From: Panopea generosa
Lineage: Eukaryota > Mollusca > Bivalvia > Adapedonta > Hiatellidae
Direction of reading: 5' to 3'
DNA: 64,000 nt
Assembly: GCA_029582155.1 (NCBI GenBank)
Contig: CM055909.1
Coordinates: 17,966,301 to 18,030,300 of the forward strand
The position numbers were made by a program, and so were the translations under genes. Shown here in pieces: positions 33,521-44,034 of this stretch. Below the pieces are notes generated by a model that did not search any database, was not told where the DNA came from, and saw only the letters and a program-made list of their open reading frames with translations. Within the stretch, counting starts at the first letter, position 1, and the number at the start of each line of letters is the position of its first letter.

Positions 33521-36500
33521 AGTAGTTGGGATAGTAGATGATGTGTTAGAAGCGGGGGTAGTTAAGTATGTGTTTGAAGCTGGGGTGGTAGAGTATGTAT
33601 TAGTAGTTAGGGATGGTAGAGTTTTTGCTAGTAGTATGGGTGGTAGAAAGATGTGTTAAAAGTTAGGGTGATAAACGATATGTAAGTAGTTGGGGTGGTA
33701 GAGGATGTGTCTGTAGTTGGGGTGGTAGAGGATGTGTTAGTAGTAGTGGTGTTAGAGGATGTGTTTGTAGCTGGGGATGTTAGAGCATGTGTTAGAAGTG
33801 GGGTGGTGGTAGAGTATGTTTTAGTAGTGGAATGGTAGAGTATGTGTTAGTAGTGGAGTCGGCAGCAGATGTGTTAGTAATGGGAATGACAGAGTATGTG
33901 TGAGAAGTGAAGGTGGTAGCAGATGTGTTAATAGTGGAGGTGGTAGAGGAAGTGTTAGAAGTTCGAGTGATAGAGAATGTAGAAGTAGTAGAGTTGGTAA
34001 AGTATAGGTTAGATGTTAGGTTCGTAGAGTATTTGATAGTAGTGGGAGTGGTAAAGGATGTGTTAGTAGTGGCGGTGGTAGAGTAAGTGTTAGAAGTTAA
34101 GATAATAGAGTATTTGGTAGTAGTGGAGGTGGTAGTGGATGTATTAGAAGGGTGGTGGTACAGTATGTCTTAGACGTTATGTTGGTAGAATGTTTGATAG
34201 AGGTGAAGGTGGTTAATGAAGTGTAAATAGTGGTGGCGGTAGAGGATAGGTTAAACGTTATGTTGAAAGAGTTGATAGTAGTTGAGGTGGTAAATGATTG
34301 TGTTAGAGGTGGTGGCAGTAGTGTATGTGTTAGACGTTATGTTGGTATAGTATTTAAGAGGAGTGGAAGTGGTAGAGGGTGTTTTAGCGGTGGTGGTGGT
34401 AGAGTATGTGTTAGACGTTATGTTGGTAGAGTATCTGATAGTTGCGGAGGTGGTAAATGATGTGTTAGTGGTGGTGACGGTAGAGGATATGTTAGTTGTT
34501 ATGCTGGTAGAGGATTTGTTAGTAGTGGAGGTGGTAGATGATATGTTAGTAGTGGTGGTGGTAGAGGATGTGTAAGTAGTTCTGATGGTAGAATATGTGT
34601 TAGTAGTGGGGATGGTAGAGGATGTGTAAGTAGTGGTGGTGGTAGAGGACGTGTTAGTAGTGCTGATGGTAGAATATGTGTTAGTAGTAGGAGTGGAAGA
34701 GTATGTGTTAGTAGTGTGGGTGGTAAAGTTTGTATTTCTAGTGCGGTTATGGTTAAGGTATGTGTTAGTAGTGGGGGTGATAAAATATGTGTTCCTAGTG
34801 GGGTGTGGGAATGTATGTGTTTGTTTTGGGGGTGGAAAAATATGTGTTAGTAGTGGGGGTGGTAGAATATATGTTAGACGATAGAGCGATAGACTAGTGT
34901 AAGTAGTAGGGATAGTAGATGATATGTTAGTAGTGGGGGAAGTAGATTATGTTTTAAAGTGGGAGTGATAGAGTATGTGTTAATAGTGGGGTTGTAGAGG
35001 ATGTGTTAGTAGTGGTGGTGATAGATGATGTTTTAGTAGTGGGGATGGTAGGGCATGTGTTGGTAGTGGGGTGATAGAAGATGTATAAGTAGTGGGAGTG
35101 GAAGATTATGTGTTAGTTGTGGGGATGGTAGGGGATTTGTTAGTAGTGTGGGGGGGGGGGGGGGGGGGTAGAGTATGTGTTAGAAGTAAGGGTGATAGAG
35201 AACGTGTAATTAGTGGAGGTGGTAGAGGATGTGTAAGAAATGGGGATGACAGAGTATGAGATAAATTAGGGGTTGTAATGGATGTGTTAGTAGTGGGGGT
35301 GATAGAGTATGTGTTAATAGTGGGGGTTGTAGAGGATGTGTTAGTAGTGGTGGGGATAGATGATGTTTTAGTAGTGGGGATGGTAGGGCATGTGTTGGTA
35401 GTGGGGTGATAGAATATGTATAAGTAGTGGGAGTGGAAGATTATGTGTTAGTTGTGGGGATGGTAGGGAATGTGTTAGTAGTGGGGGGGGGGGGGGGGGT
35501 AGAGTATGTGTTAGAAGTAAGAGTGATAGAGAACGTGTAATTAGTGGAAGTGGTAGAGGATGTGTAAGAAATGGGGATGATAGAGTATGAGATAAATTAG
35601 GGGATGTAATGGATGTGTTAGTAGTGGGGGTGATAGAGGATGAGTTAGTTGTGGGGTTGGTAGAATATGTGTTAGTAGTGGAGTTGGTAGAAGATGTGTT
35701 AGTAGTTGGGGTTGTAGAGCATGTGTTAGTAGTGGTTGTGGTAGAGGATATTGTGAAAGTGGTGGTGGTAGAGGATGTTATAGTAGTGGTGGTGAAAGAG
35801 TAGTGGGAGTGGTAGAGTATATCTAAATAGTGGGGGCGGTAGAGGATGTGTTAGTAGTGGTGGTGATTGATGATGTGTTAGTAGTAGGGATAGTAGGGGT
35901 TGTGTAAGTAGTGGGTGTGATAGAGAATGTGTCATTATTGTTGGTGGTAGAGGATGTGTTAAAAATGAGTAGTAGAAGATGTGTTATCTGTAGTGGTTGT
36001 AGAGGATGTGTTAATAGTGGGTGTGGTAAAGTACATATTAGTATATATTGAATTGGTAAAGTTTGTGTTAGTAGTGGGGATGGTAGAGGATGTGTTAGTA
36101 GTGGGGTGTTAGAGTATGTGTAAGAAGTTAGGGTTATAAATGACGTGTTAGTAGTGGGGTTGGTAGAGGATGTGTAAGTAGTGGGGTTAGTAGAGGATGT
36201 GTTAGTTGTAAGGGTAGTAGAAAATGTGTTAGTAGTGGAGGTGTTAGAAGATGTGTTAGTATTTGGGGTGGTAGAGGATGTGTTAGTATTACGATGGTAG
36301 AGTACATGTTAGTAGTGTTGGTGGTAGTGGATGTGTTAGTAGTGGAGGTGGTAGATGGAGTGTTCGAAGTGAGGTAGGTAGAGTATTTGATAGTAGTACA
36401 AGAGGTAGAGGATGTGTTAATTGTGGTGGTGGTAGAGGATGTGTTAGTAGTGGTGGTGGTGGTAGAGGATGTGTTAGTATTGGTGGTGGTAGAGGATCTG

Positions 36501-38050
36501 TTAGTAGTGGAGGTGGTAGATGATGTGTTAGAAGTGAGGTTGTTAGTTTATATGATAGTAGTGGAAGTGGTAGTGGATTTGTAAATAGAAGTGGTGGTAG
36601 AAAATGTGTAAGTAGTGGTGGTGGTAGAGGATGTTGTAATGGTGATGGTGTTTGAAGATGTGTTAGTTGTGTTTGTTGTAGCGGTTGTGTTAGAAGTGGT
36701 TGTAGTTGAGTATGAGTTAATAATTTAGGGTAGTATAGGATCATTTAGTAGTGCGGTAGTAGAGTATGTGCTAATAGCGGATGTGGTAGAGGATGTGTTA
36801 GTAGTTGGGGTGGTAGAGGATGTGTAAGTAGTTGGGGTGGTAGAGTAAGTGCTGGTAGAGGGGATGGTAAAATATGTGTTAGCAGTGGGGGTGGTAGAGG
36901 ATATGTTAGTAGCTGAGGTGGTAAAGGATGTGTTAGTAGTGCGGTTGTAGATTATGTGCTATTAGTGGGTTTGGAAGAGGATAAGTTAGTAGTGGGGTTG
37001 TTAGAGTATGTGTTTGTGGCGGCAGTGACAGATTATGTATAAGTAGTGGGGGTGGCAGAGGATGTGATAGTATTTGGGTTTGTAGAATATAAGTTAGAAG
37101 AAGGTGTGGTAGAGTACGTGTTAGTAGTAAGGGTGATAGAGGCTTTTTTAGAAGGTAGGAGGTATAGAGTATGTGTTAGTAGTTGTTGAAGAGAATGAGT
37201 TAGTAGTGGTAGAGTGTGTGCTAGTAGCGGGGATATGTTAGTAATGGGGATGGTGCAGTATGTGTTTATAGAGGATCAGTTAGTAGTGCGGTAGTAGAGT
37301 ATGTGCTAATAGCGGGTGTGGTAGAGGATGTGTTTGTAGTTGGGGTGGTAGAGTATGTGTTAGTAGTGGGGGTGGTAGAGTATGTGTTAGTAGTTGGGGT
37401 GGTAGAAGACGTATTAGAAGGAAGGAAGGATTATGGATGTGTTAGTAATGGTAAAGTATGTGCTTGTAGCGGGGGATATGTTAGTAGTTGGTGTGGTAGA
37501 GGATGTGTAAGAAGTGAGGGTGGTAGAGGATGTGTTAATATTGGGGATGGTAGATGATGTGTTAATAATAGGGGTAGTAGAGTTCATGTAAGTAGTGGGT
37601 GTGTTTGTAGTTGTTGTATTACAGGATGATTTAGTATCAGTGGTAGTAGAGGATGTGATAGTATAAGGGGTGGTAGAGGATGTGTAAGTAGTGGAGGTAG
37701 CAGAGTATGTGTTAGTCGTCGGGGTGGTAGAGATGTGTAAGTAGTGAGTGTGGTAGAATATGTGTTGGTAGTGGGGTTGGTAGTGTATGTGTAAGTAGTG
37801 GGGGTTGTAGAGGATGTGTTAGTATTGGAGGTGGTAGAAGATGTGTTAGTAGTGGGGGGTAGTAGAGTATGCGTTAGTCGTGAGAATGGTAGAGGATGTG
37901 TTAGTAGTGGGGGGTGGTAGAGTATGTCTTACTAGATGAGGTTGATAGAGGATGTGTTAATTATGGTGGCGGTATGTGTTACTTGTGGGGGTGATATATG
38001 ATGTGTTAGTAGTGATGGTTGTAGAGGATGTGTTAGAATTAAGGGTAATA
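33521..38050. repeat. Minisatellite, subregion 3 (GTGGTAGAGG units)
   Basis: Diverged units based on GTGGTAGAGGATGTG and TTAGTAGTGGGG, with several internal duplications. It includes two G runs, 19 nt at 35150-35168 and 17 nt at 35483-35499. Those runs sit in a segment of about 335 bp that is itself duplicated. GTTAGTAG remains the most constant core. Confidence 0.9.
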
Positions 38051-38935
38051 GAGTATGTATTAGTTGTTGGGTGGTACAGGATATGATGGGAGTTAGGGTT
38101 GGAAGAGAATGTATTGGAAGTGTAGATTGTAAATGGAGCCGCTAGACAATGTATTTGGAGTGGGAATGATAGAGGATATGTTTGGAATAGGGGTGATAGA
38201 GTATGTGTTTGGAGTAGAGATGAGAGAGGATATGTTAGGGTGGGGATGATTGAGTAAGTGTTGGTAGCGGCGATGAAAAAGTATGTTTTGGAGATGTGAA
38301 AGGATAGAGGATGTGTTGTGATAGTGGGTAGAAGAGAAAGTGTTAGGGGTGACAGTGATAAAGAATGTGTTGGGAGTGTGGGTTTTAGAGGATTTGTTGT
38401 GGGGTGAGGATGTTAGAGTTTGTGATGGGAGTGGGGATGAAAGAATATGTGTTGTGAATGGGAGATAGTAGAGGATGTTTTGGAAGTGTGGTGGGGTAGA
38501 GGTAGAATATATATAGGTATTGCGGAAGCAGATAATGTGTTTGGAGTGAATATGATAGAAAATGTGTTGGGGGTTTGGGTAGTAGAGGATGTTTTTGAAG
38601 TGTTGTGGGTAGAGGATGTGTTGAGAATGGGGGAAGTATAGGATGTGTTGGGGCTTGGGGATAGCAGAATACGTGTTGGAAGTGTGGATGGTAGAGTGTG
38701 TGTTGGAGTGGGGATGATGGAGGATATGTTGGGTATTGGGTGATAGAAAATGTATTGGAAGTTGGGATGGTATAGGATGTATTGGGAGTAGGGATAATAT
38801 AGTATTTGCTGGGAGTGGGGGATAGTAGAGGATGATTTGGAAGTGTGGGGGTAGAGGAGGCGTTGGGAATTAGAATGATAGAGGGTGTGTTTGGAGTGGG
38901 TGTCGTTGAGGATGCATAATTCAGTAGTTATAATA
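38051..38935. repeat. Minisatellite, subregion 4 (TTGGGAGTG variant)
   Basis: The core changes to GGATGTGTTGGGAGTGGGG with ATGATAGA, about 27 bp. The GTTAGTA core of subregions 1-3 is replaced by GTTGGGA. All three minus-strand frames can be open here (for example H-S-Q-H-I-L-Y-H-P), which explains a 185-codon minus-strand frame that I reject as a gene. Confidence 0.9.
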
Positions 38936-40695
38936 CAAGATGTATCAATATTTTCCTCTCGAATGAACATTTCTGATGTGTGCCAGTGCTTACATCGTAT
39001 GGAAGACCATACTGGAACTGATGATAATTTGCATGTTTAAAAACCTGGTGACTCAGATGTTGAGAACGATAGAATATTAAGAAAAATACCTTAAAATAAT
39101 ATGATTATTGCACTCTAAAAAATATATATGACACTTCACTTTGTGGAGTATTACACTAATCAGTAATGATGGTGTTACTTTGAAATCAGGTTATAGGTAC
39201 ATGTTGTAAATGGTGGTAAATGACAACACCCATTTTATGCTGCTACTCAGTAATATGTGATTATGGAAACATCAAATAAATGTAGGAAATTCAAGGGATA
39301 TAAAACATTTAACATTAAACTGTGTTCAGTTATGCTAGCTGTAAGCTTAAAACGAAAAAATAACTACCAATATTGGTGCAACAAAGTGATTATGAAGCAA
39401 AGCATACGACTATTAATATTTATTGAAATGCACCATGTTAAACTTAAATAATATAATGACTTAATGATTACGGAGCAAAGCTGATTGAGATATAGGAAGA
39501 CCAAATTGAAGTAACAAAAAAAAAAACTATTTACTAAACATGAGTTCACCTTGTTTATAACATTGTTTTGTTAAAGTGAATGAAGCTTAATATGTAAAAT
39601 ATACAGACATTCCAGTTTTTAATAAACAGAATTAGCAAAATATAATATTAAAACATGTCACACAACAAAGAACAATACAATAGACCTAAATTTTAATATT
39701 TGTAGTGTTCAAGCAGATATAGCATTATTGATAATTTTCAATATATGGCGGCCATATTGGCGGCTACTTGGATTTTTGACAAAACTCCCCAACAGCTGTT
39801 AGTAAGAAATGAACTCTTGAACATGGCATACAATTTACCTGTGGAAACATGACAAAACAGTTGTATTTTTATATCTATCTTAAAAATGGAGTTTTAATAA
39901 ATTATTAAATTGCTTTGTTAGATTGAAAGAAGCATACCGTAGAAGAAACACATATTCCAGTTTGTATTAAGCAGAAATAGAAAAATATAACATGTTCAGT
40001 ATTTCCAGAACCATCTATTAATAAAAATAAGGCCAAAGCATTCAACAAAATACGTTTATTTGCATAATAACAGTCATTTTGTTATTTTGGTGGTATTTTT
40101 GTCCCTTATTATGACTTGTTGTACATCAATCAACCTTTTTTACTTATTTCAACATAAAACATTTCATACAACTTACAACAACACAATAAATCTAAATTTA
40201 AACACTTTGCAGTTTTTTTCTATAAGACTATATTATAACATGAATTTCTATATTTAGCCGCAATTTCGATGGCCATCATGGATTCGTGGCAAAACGTCCC
40301 AGCAGCCATTAGTAAGAAAAACAAAAAGGTCAAAGCATTCAACAAAATCCATATATTTGCAGAAAAATGGTTATTTTTACATAGTTTGGCAGCTATTTTG
40401 TTCTTTATTTAGACTTATTATATATGAATCAACCATCGTTTTACTCGTTTTCATCCTAAAGCATGTCATACAACTTACAGGAACACAATAAATCTAAATT
40501 TTAACACTTCGCAGTGTTTTCTATCAGATTATATAATACGTACAACATGAATTTAAATTTTTGGGGACAATTTTCGCGGCCATCTTAGATTTGTGACTAA
40601 ACGCCAAAACAGCCGTTAGTAAGAAATGGATTTTCAGGCTCAGCATAGCTTTACCTCTAGAAACAAATCTCAAACCTTTTGAACTTTAAACGAAA
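38936..40695. repeat. Island of about 300-bp tandem repeats inside the minisatellite
   Basis: AT-rich island with at least three diverged copies of a unit. Shared text includes CAAAGCATTCAACAAAAT (40033 and 40328), ACACAATAAATCTAAAT, and CAGCnGTTAGTAAGAAATG (39794, 40304, 40611). Spacing is about 300 bp for the last two copies. Each has a GGCGGCCAT- or CGGCCATC-type segment related in style to the repeats at 57877-58625. No coding frame and no TIR or target duplication was recognised. It may be an insertion that split the array. Confidence 0.7.
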
Positions 40696-41575
40696 ATGGG
40701 GGACTATAGAGGATAGGTTTGAAGTTAGGTTGGCAGAGGATGTGTTGGAAGTATGGATGGTAGTGTAGATGTTCGGAGTGGGGGTAGTACAGAATATGTT
40801 GGGAGTGAGTGTGGAAAGAATGCGTTGGGAGGGGGAATCGCAGAAGATGTGATGGCGGTGTAGATAGTAGAGGATTTGTTTGGAGTGGATGTAATAGAGA
40901 ATGTGTTACGAGTAGGGATGATAGAGGGGATGTTAGAGGTTGGGGTGGAAGAGATGGTTTTGGGAGTGGGGATGGTAGATGATGTCTTTGGAATTGGGGT
41001 GAAAGCGTATGTGTTGGAGTGGGGTGTTAAGGGTGTGTTGGAAGTTGGGGTGATAGAGAATGTGTTGGTAGTTGGGATGATAGGTGATTTGTTGAATGTG
41101 GGGGTGAAAGAGGATGTGTTGAAAATGTAAATGGTAGATAATGTGTGTGAAGTAGGAATGTTAGAGGATGTGTTGGGAATGGTGCTGGTAAAGAATGTGT
41201 TGGGAGTGGGGTTGGTAGAGGATATGTTAAGAAAAGGGGTGGTGGAGTATATGTTGGGAAAGGGGGTGGTAGAAGATGTGTTGGGAGTGGGGATGATAGA
41301 GGATGTGTTGGGAGTGGGGATGATAGAGTGTTTGTTGGGAATTAGGACGGTAGATGATGTGTTGGGAGTGTAGATGAAAGAGGATGTGTTGGGAGCGTGG
41401 ATGAGAGAGGATGTGTTGGGAATAGTGGTGGTGGTAGAGGATGTCTTGGGTATGCTGTATTGGAGGATGTGTTGGCAGTGGGGGTGATAGAGGATGTGTT
41501 GGGAGAAAGGATGATAGTGGATGTGTTGGGACTCCGGTTGGCAGTGGATGTGTAGGGAATGAGGATGGTAGAACC
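40696..41575. repeat. Minisatellite, subregion 5 (TTGGGAGTG variant, resumed)
   Basis: Same 27-bp variant as 38051-38935: GATAGAGGATGTGTTGGGAG repeated about 30 times. It ends about 110 bp before the 5' splice site of the exon at 41687-41794, as read in the transcript. Confidence 0.9.
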
Positions 41576-41686
41576 GAGAACATACGGCTCAAATTATTAA
41601 TCTCCATAGAGTAAACTCCCCTTTATCTCTTCGAAATCAAACGTGAGCGTTTTATGGGCGAATAATAATGCATGTTGACCGCTTAC

Positions 41687-41794
41687 CTTTGTTTTTTGTC
41701 TTGTCACGTAGGATATTTTCAATTTGTAGTGTAGGTCCGTAAATATGTGAGCCGTCTAATAGAGGTGTCTGATCGTTGATCGGGTCGGTCACAC
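41687..41794 (-). CDS. Haem peroxidase exon with calcium-loop motif
   Basis: This 108-bp minus-strand exon encodes VTDPINDQTPLLDGSHIYGP followed by a segment ending LRDKTKNK. It corresponds to the RNQINxLTSFxDASxVYG region of myeloperoxidase-type enzymes. Thr, Asp and Ser of the T-x-x-x-D-x-S calcium loop are kept, as is the I/V-Y-G turn. The usual REQxN entry is replaced by TDPIND, a real departure. The acceptor is ACAAACACAG and the donor GTAAGC. Phase 1 at both ends matches the neighbouring exons. Confidence 0.9.
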
Positions 41795-41884
41795 CTGTGT
41801 TTGTAATCACAAATAAAGAGTGGTTATCAAACGGTTTGCTTTACATGTGTATGTTTATATATATATGCATAACATGTTCGCTCT

Positions 41885-42065
41885 ATGCTTGGATAAAAGC
41901 GGGGTAGTAGTGTTATGAATGTGTTGGCTGCCCAGGTTGCGGGTCGATACCCCGCGCGACCCGATGACTCTCATAAAACAACACTTAATACTTATTTTAC
42001 CCAGGAAGCGACTAAAGAATGGTTCACATACACTCTGAGCTTTAATCACAATCGAACTAAACTAA
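41885..42065 (+). mobile_element. tRNA-derived SINE, family S1
   Basis: A tRNA-like head with B-box-like GGGTCGATACC in a GC-rich arm is followed by a tail containing AACAACACTTAATA and ACTCTGAGCTTTAATC. The element at 46975-47165 shares head and tail (GTGTTGGC, GCGGGTTTGATCCCC, CTCAGAGCTTT, AATCGAGCTAAA). It lies in the 1.9-kb peroxidase intron. It should be transcribed by RNA polymerase III and mobilised by a LINE in trans. Confidence 0.7.
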
Positions 42066-42410
42066 ATTAATATGAACTACATGCTGGGATATTTGTTAAG
42101 ATCAGCTGGTATGTTTTGTCTGAGCTGATATTTCTGTTAAAGCGCATATTCAACTACCATTCTTTAACCTATTACCATCCATTGTGTGACATGTGTTATT
42201 TATTTGTATGTTTATTATGTTATTTATGTAATAATATTGTGTATGCTGCTATCCGATAATGAAGGAAGTAAATAATATATACAAGTTATTATGCATTACG
42301 GGTGGATTCAAAGGAGCACACGGAGGTTCTTTACAAATTGAAATTATTGCAGTAAACTGTTGATTTTTAAACAATAAATAAAAAGAAACATAATACATAT
42401 GAAAGTAGGG

Positions 42411-42590
42411 CCGGGCCGATTACTACAGTCGGTAGCGCGTCTGACTATCAACCCAGAGATCGTGAATTGCATTCCCCACCCAAACACAAACTGCGTGATG
42501 ATTAATATATGACTGACATTCGTTCCATTGTTATTCGTCTCTCATCGAGGATTTAAATTGGAAAGTTATCAATTACGATGGCATACAGAT
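42411..42590 (+). mobile_element. tRNA-derived SINE, family S2
   Basis: The head GCCGATTACTACAGTCGG and TAGCGCGTCTGAC, with a degenerate B box (ATCGTGAATTGCATTCC), resembles a tRNA. The tail ATTCGTCTCTCATCGAGG with GGAAAGTTATCAA recurs at about 47795-47850. Boundaries are approximate. Confidence 0.6.
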
Positions 42591-42804
42591 GGCGCTAAAT
42601 ATTCAAATAAACATACACATAAACAAATACAAGTTACGGAGGTAGATGTGTAATAAATATATTGCTTGAAGTGAGGATTGGAGATAAATTGTATTTGTTT
42701 GTCGTTTACTGCATGCTTTCGACCATGAAGTAAACCTTTGAAACTATATATTGTTTTATACATTAGATAAAAAAAATCTCATATGGTTGGAAGGCAAAAT
42801 TGAA

Positions 42805-42836
42805 TGATTGATTGATTGATTAATTGATTGATAGAT
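42805..42836. repeat. (GATT)n microsatellite
   Basis: Short ATTGATTGATTGATTAATTG run next to SINE-derived sequence, possibly an old SINE tail. Confidence 0.85.
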
Positions 42837-42879
42837 TTGAATATTTAGCGTAATTTTTTGCCATCAAAATCTATCAGAC

Positions 42880-42935
42880 GATCAGTTAACCTAACCACTG
42901 TTTCCTGGGATCCTGGAAGGTGTCTAACGTTGCTT
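42880..42935 (-). mobile_element. SINE tail fragment, inverted
   Basis: CCACTGTTTCCTGGGATCCTGGAAGG-like text (shared core GGGATCCTGGAAG) is the reverse complement of the segment at about 47905-47930, which follows the S2 tail there. It is a fragment only. Confidence 0.45.
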
Positions 42936-43671
42936 TCAACAAATTTTGGTCATATCGCATAGGTGTCTACTTGGGACAGTAGTCTAAGCTCTGCCACATT
43001 GAAATACCATATCTGTCAGTCCTACAGGTCTCACTACACAGTTGAATTTTGTTCTTTGTTCTATATAAGATAAGATCTAGGATTTCCCTTGTAAAAAAAA
43101 GAATTCCCAATATAATTTTTTTGCAAGATTTTTTTTGTTCATAACAGGAATTTAAACCCACATAAAATTGCACAAAAACTGGTAGGTTGACCATGTTGGT
43201 TTTTTTAAAAGAGGGTGCAGTGACACCTTGAGACTTTTTGAAAAAAGAAGTCCTCAAATAATTATAAATACATGCATTTGTTGAAATCCTATAAAAATCA
43301 CTTTTTTAACACCAGTGATGTTTTATTGCAGTATATGCTATACCAACTTTTGCTCTACCCATCTGCAGCAAGAAATCACAACTACTAAGAACCATTTTGA
43401 AAATATTTCAAAACTAAACTACATAGGCCATGTTTTTAAGCGTAAGAATCATGTTACCATGGGAAAAAAGGGACGTAACTGTGTAGTAAGACGTTCATGT
43501 AAATGTATGTCATGTCATAGACATGGTTTGCGATACATCTGCTACGTTTTATGCACATTTGTTTACTTATCACGTGAATGGGCCTGCAAGTTTACCCGGT
43601 CGTCTTTAATGTTTGTGTCACGTGTACGCCTACTTAGTAAAGACATGTATAAATACTGAACGAGTACTTAC
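42936..43671. other. Intron, no recognised feature
   Basis: The rest of the 1.9-kb intron between the exons at 41687 and 43672. A 96-codon minus-strand frame (43257-42967) and a 114-codon plus-strand frame (43315-43659) are open but match no family I know. Neither has splice or repeat support. Confidence 0.5.
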
Positions 43672-43766
43672 CCGTTTTACAACTTCGTTTGCCTATTGAC
43701 CGGGGAAATGGCATGCATGCACCAAATTTGTCAGGTTGAGCGACGTTGATATTAAAACAAAGATCA
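43672..43766 (-). CDS. Haem peroxidase exon (CFNI ... CMPFPRS segment)
   Basis: This 95-bp minus-strand exon encodes DLCFNINVAQPDKF followed by ACMPFPRSIGKRSCKT. It matches the conserved CFPIxIPxxDPxF....CMxFxRS......C segment found between the distal-histidine helix and the calcium loop. Acceptor TTTTTTTCAG and donor GTAAGT are both strong. It starts in phase 2 and ends in phase 1, which agrees with the exons at 43989 and 41687. The cysteines are those expected for the family's disulphides. Confidence 0.88.
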
Positions 43767-43988
43767 CTGAAAAAAAGAATAGGAAAAAATGAATAAAAAT
43801 AGCCGATAATCTAGTTTAAAAGTTGTTTTTAATTGTAGTAATAAAACTGATACATTTACTGTAGCTTTGGTGCATGTGTACTTGATTCTTATACTTATCA
43901 GTTAAAAGTCAAAGATAAATAAATAACGAATATTTGATGAATAAAATGAAATCACTGAGGAACCTTGAAAATGACTTTTAACTAATAC

Positions 43989-44034
43989 CTTTGACTATCC
44001 ACCCCACAGCAGTCGAGAGCATCTCCATTTGGTT
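43989..44034 (-). CDS. Haem peroxidase micro-exon (46 bp)
   Basis: A small minus-strand exon encodes KPNGDALDCCGVDSQ, the Cys-Cys turn that commonly follows the ITP-x-H segment in invertebrate peroxidases (a G-x-x-x-D/N-C-C pattern). It has a long pyrimidine tract with TTTTTTGCAG before it and GTATTAG after it. Phase 1 in and phase 2 out agree with both neighbours. It is only 222 bp from the next exon. The short length and the weaker donor are the main doubts. Confidence 0.78.

Noticed and set aside
36289-36744. 151-codon minus-strand frame of Leu-Thr-His-Pro-Leu-Pro repeats
   Set aside because: It is the third reading of the same minisatellite unit with no independent coding evidence.
19020-38935. 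CRISPR-like array because of regular repeats
   Set aside because: There are no unique spacers, the units are directly adjacent and diverged, and the setting is a eukaryotic intron.
38413-38970. 185-codon minus-strand frame, Thr/Ser/Pro/His-rich, with an ATG outside the array
   Set aside because: It looks like a secreted mucin start, but all three minus-strand frames are open in this part of the array. There is no signal peptide and the register is lost further in.
41885-42065. Functional tRNA gene
   Set aside because: The cloverleaf is incomplete, the sequence has a shared SINE tail, and a second copy lies elsewhere in the window.
43315-43659. 114-codon plus-strand frame with many Cys and His
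   Set aside because: It lies in a peroxidase intron on the opposite strand. The Cys/His spacing matches no zinc-finger pattern.
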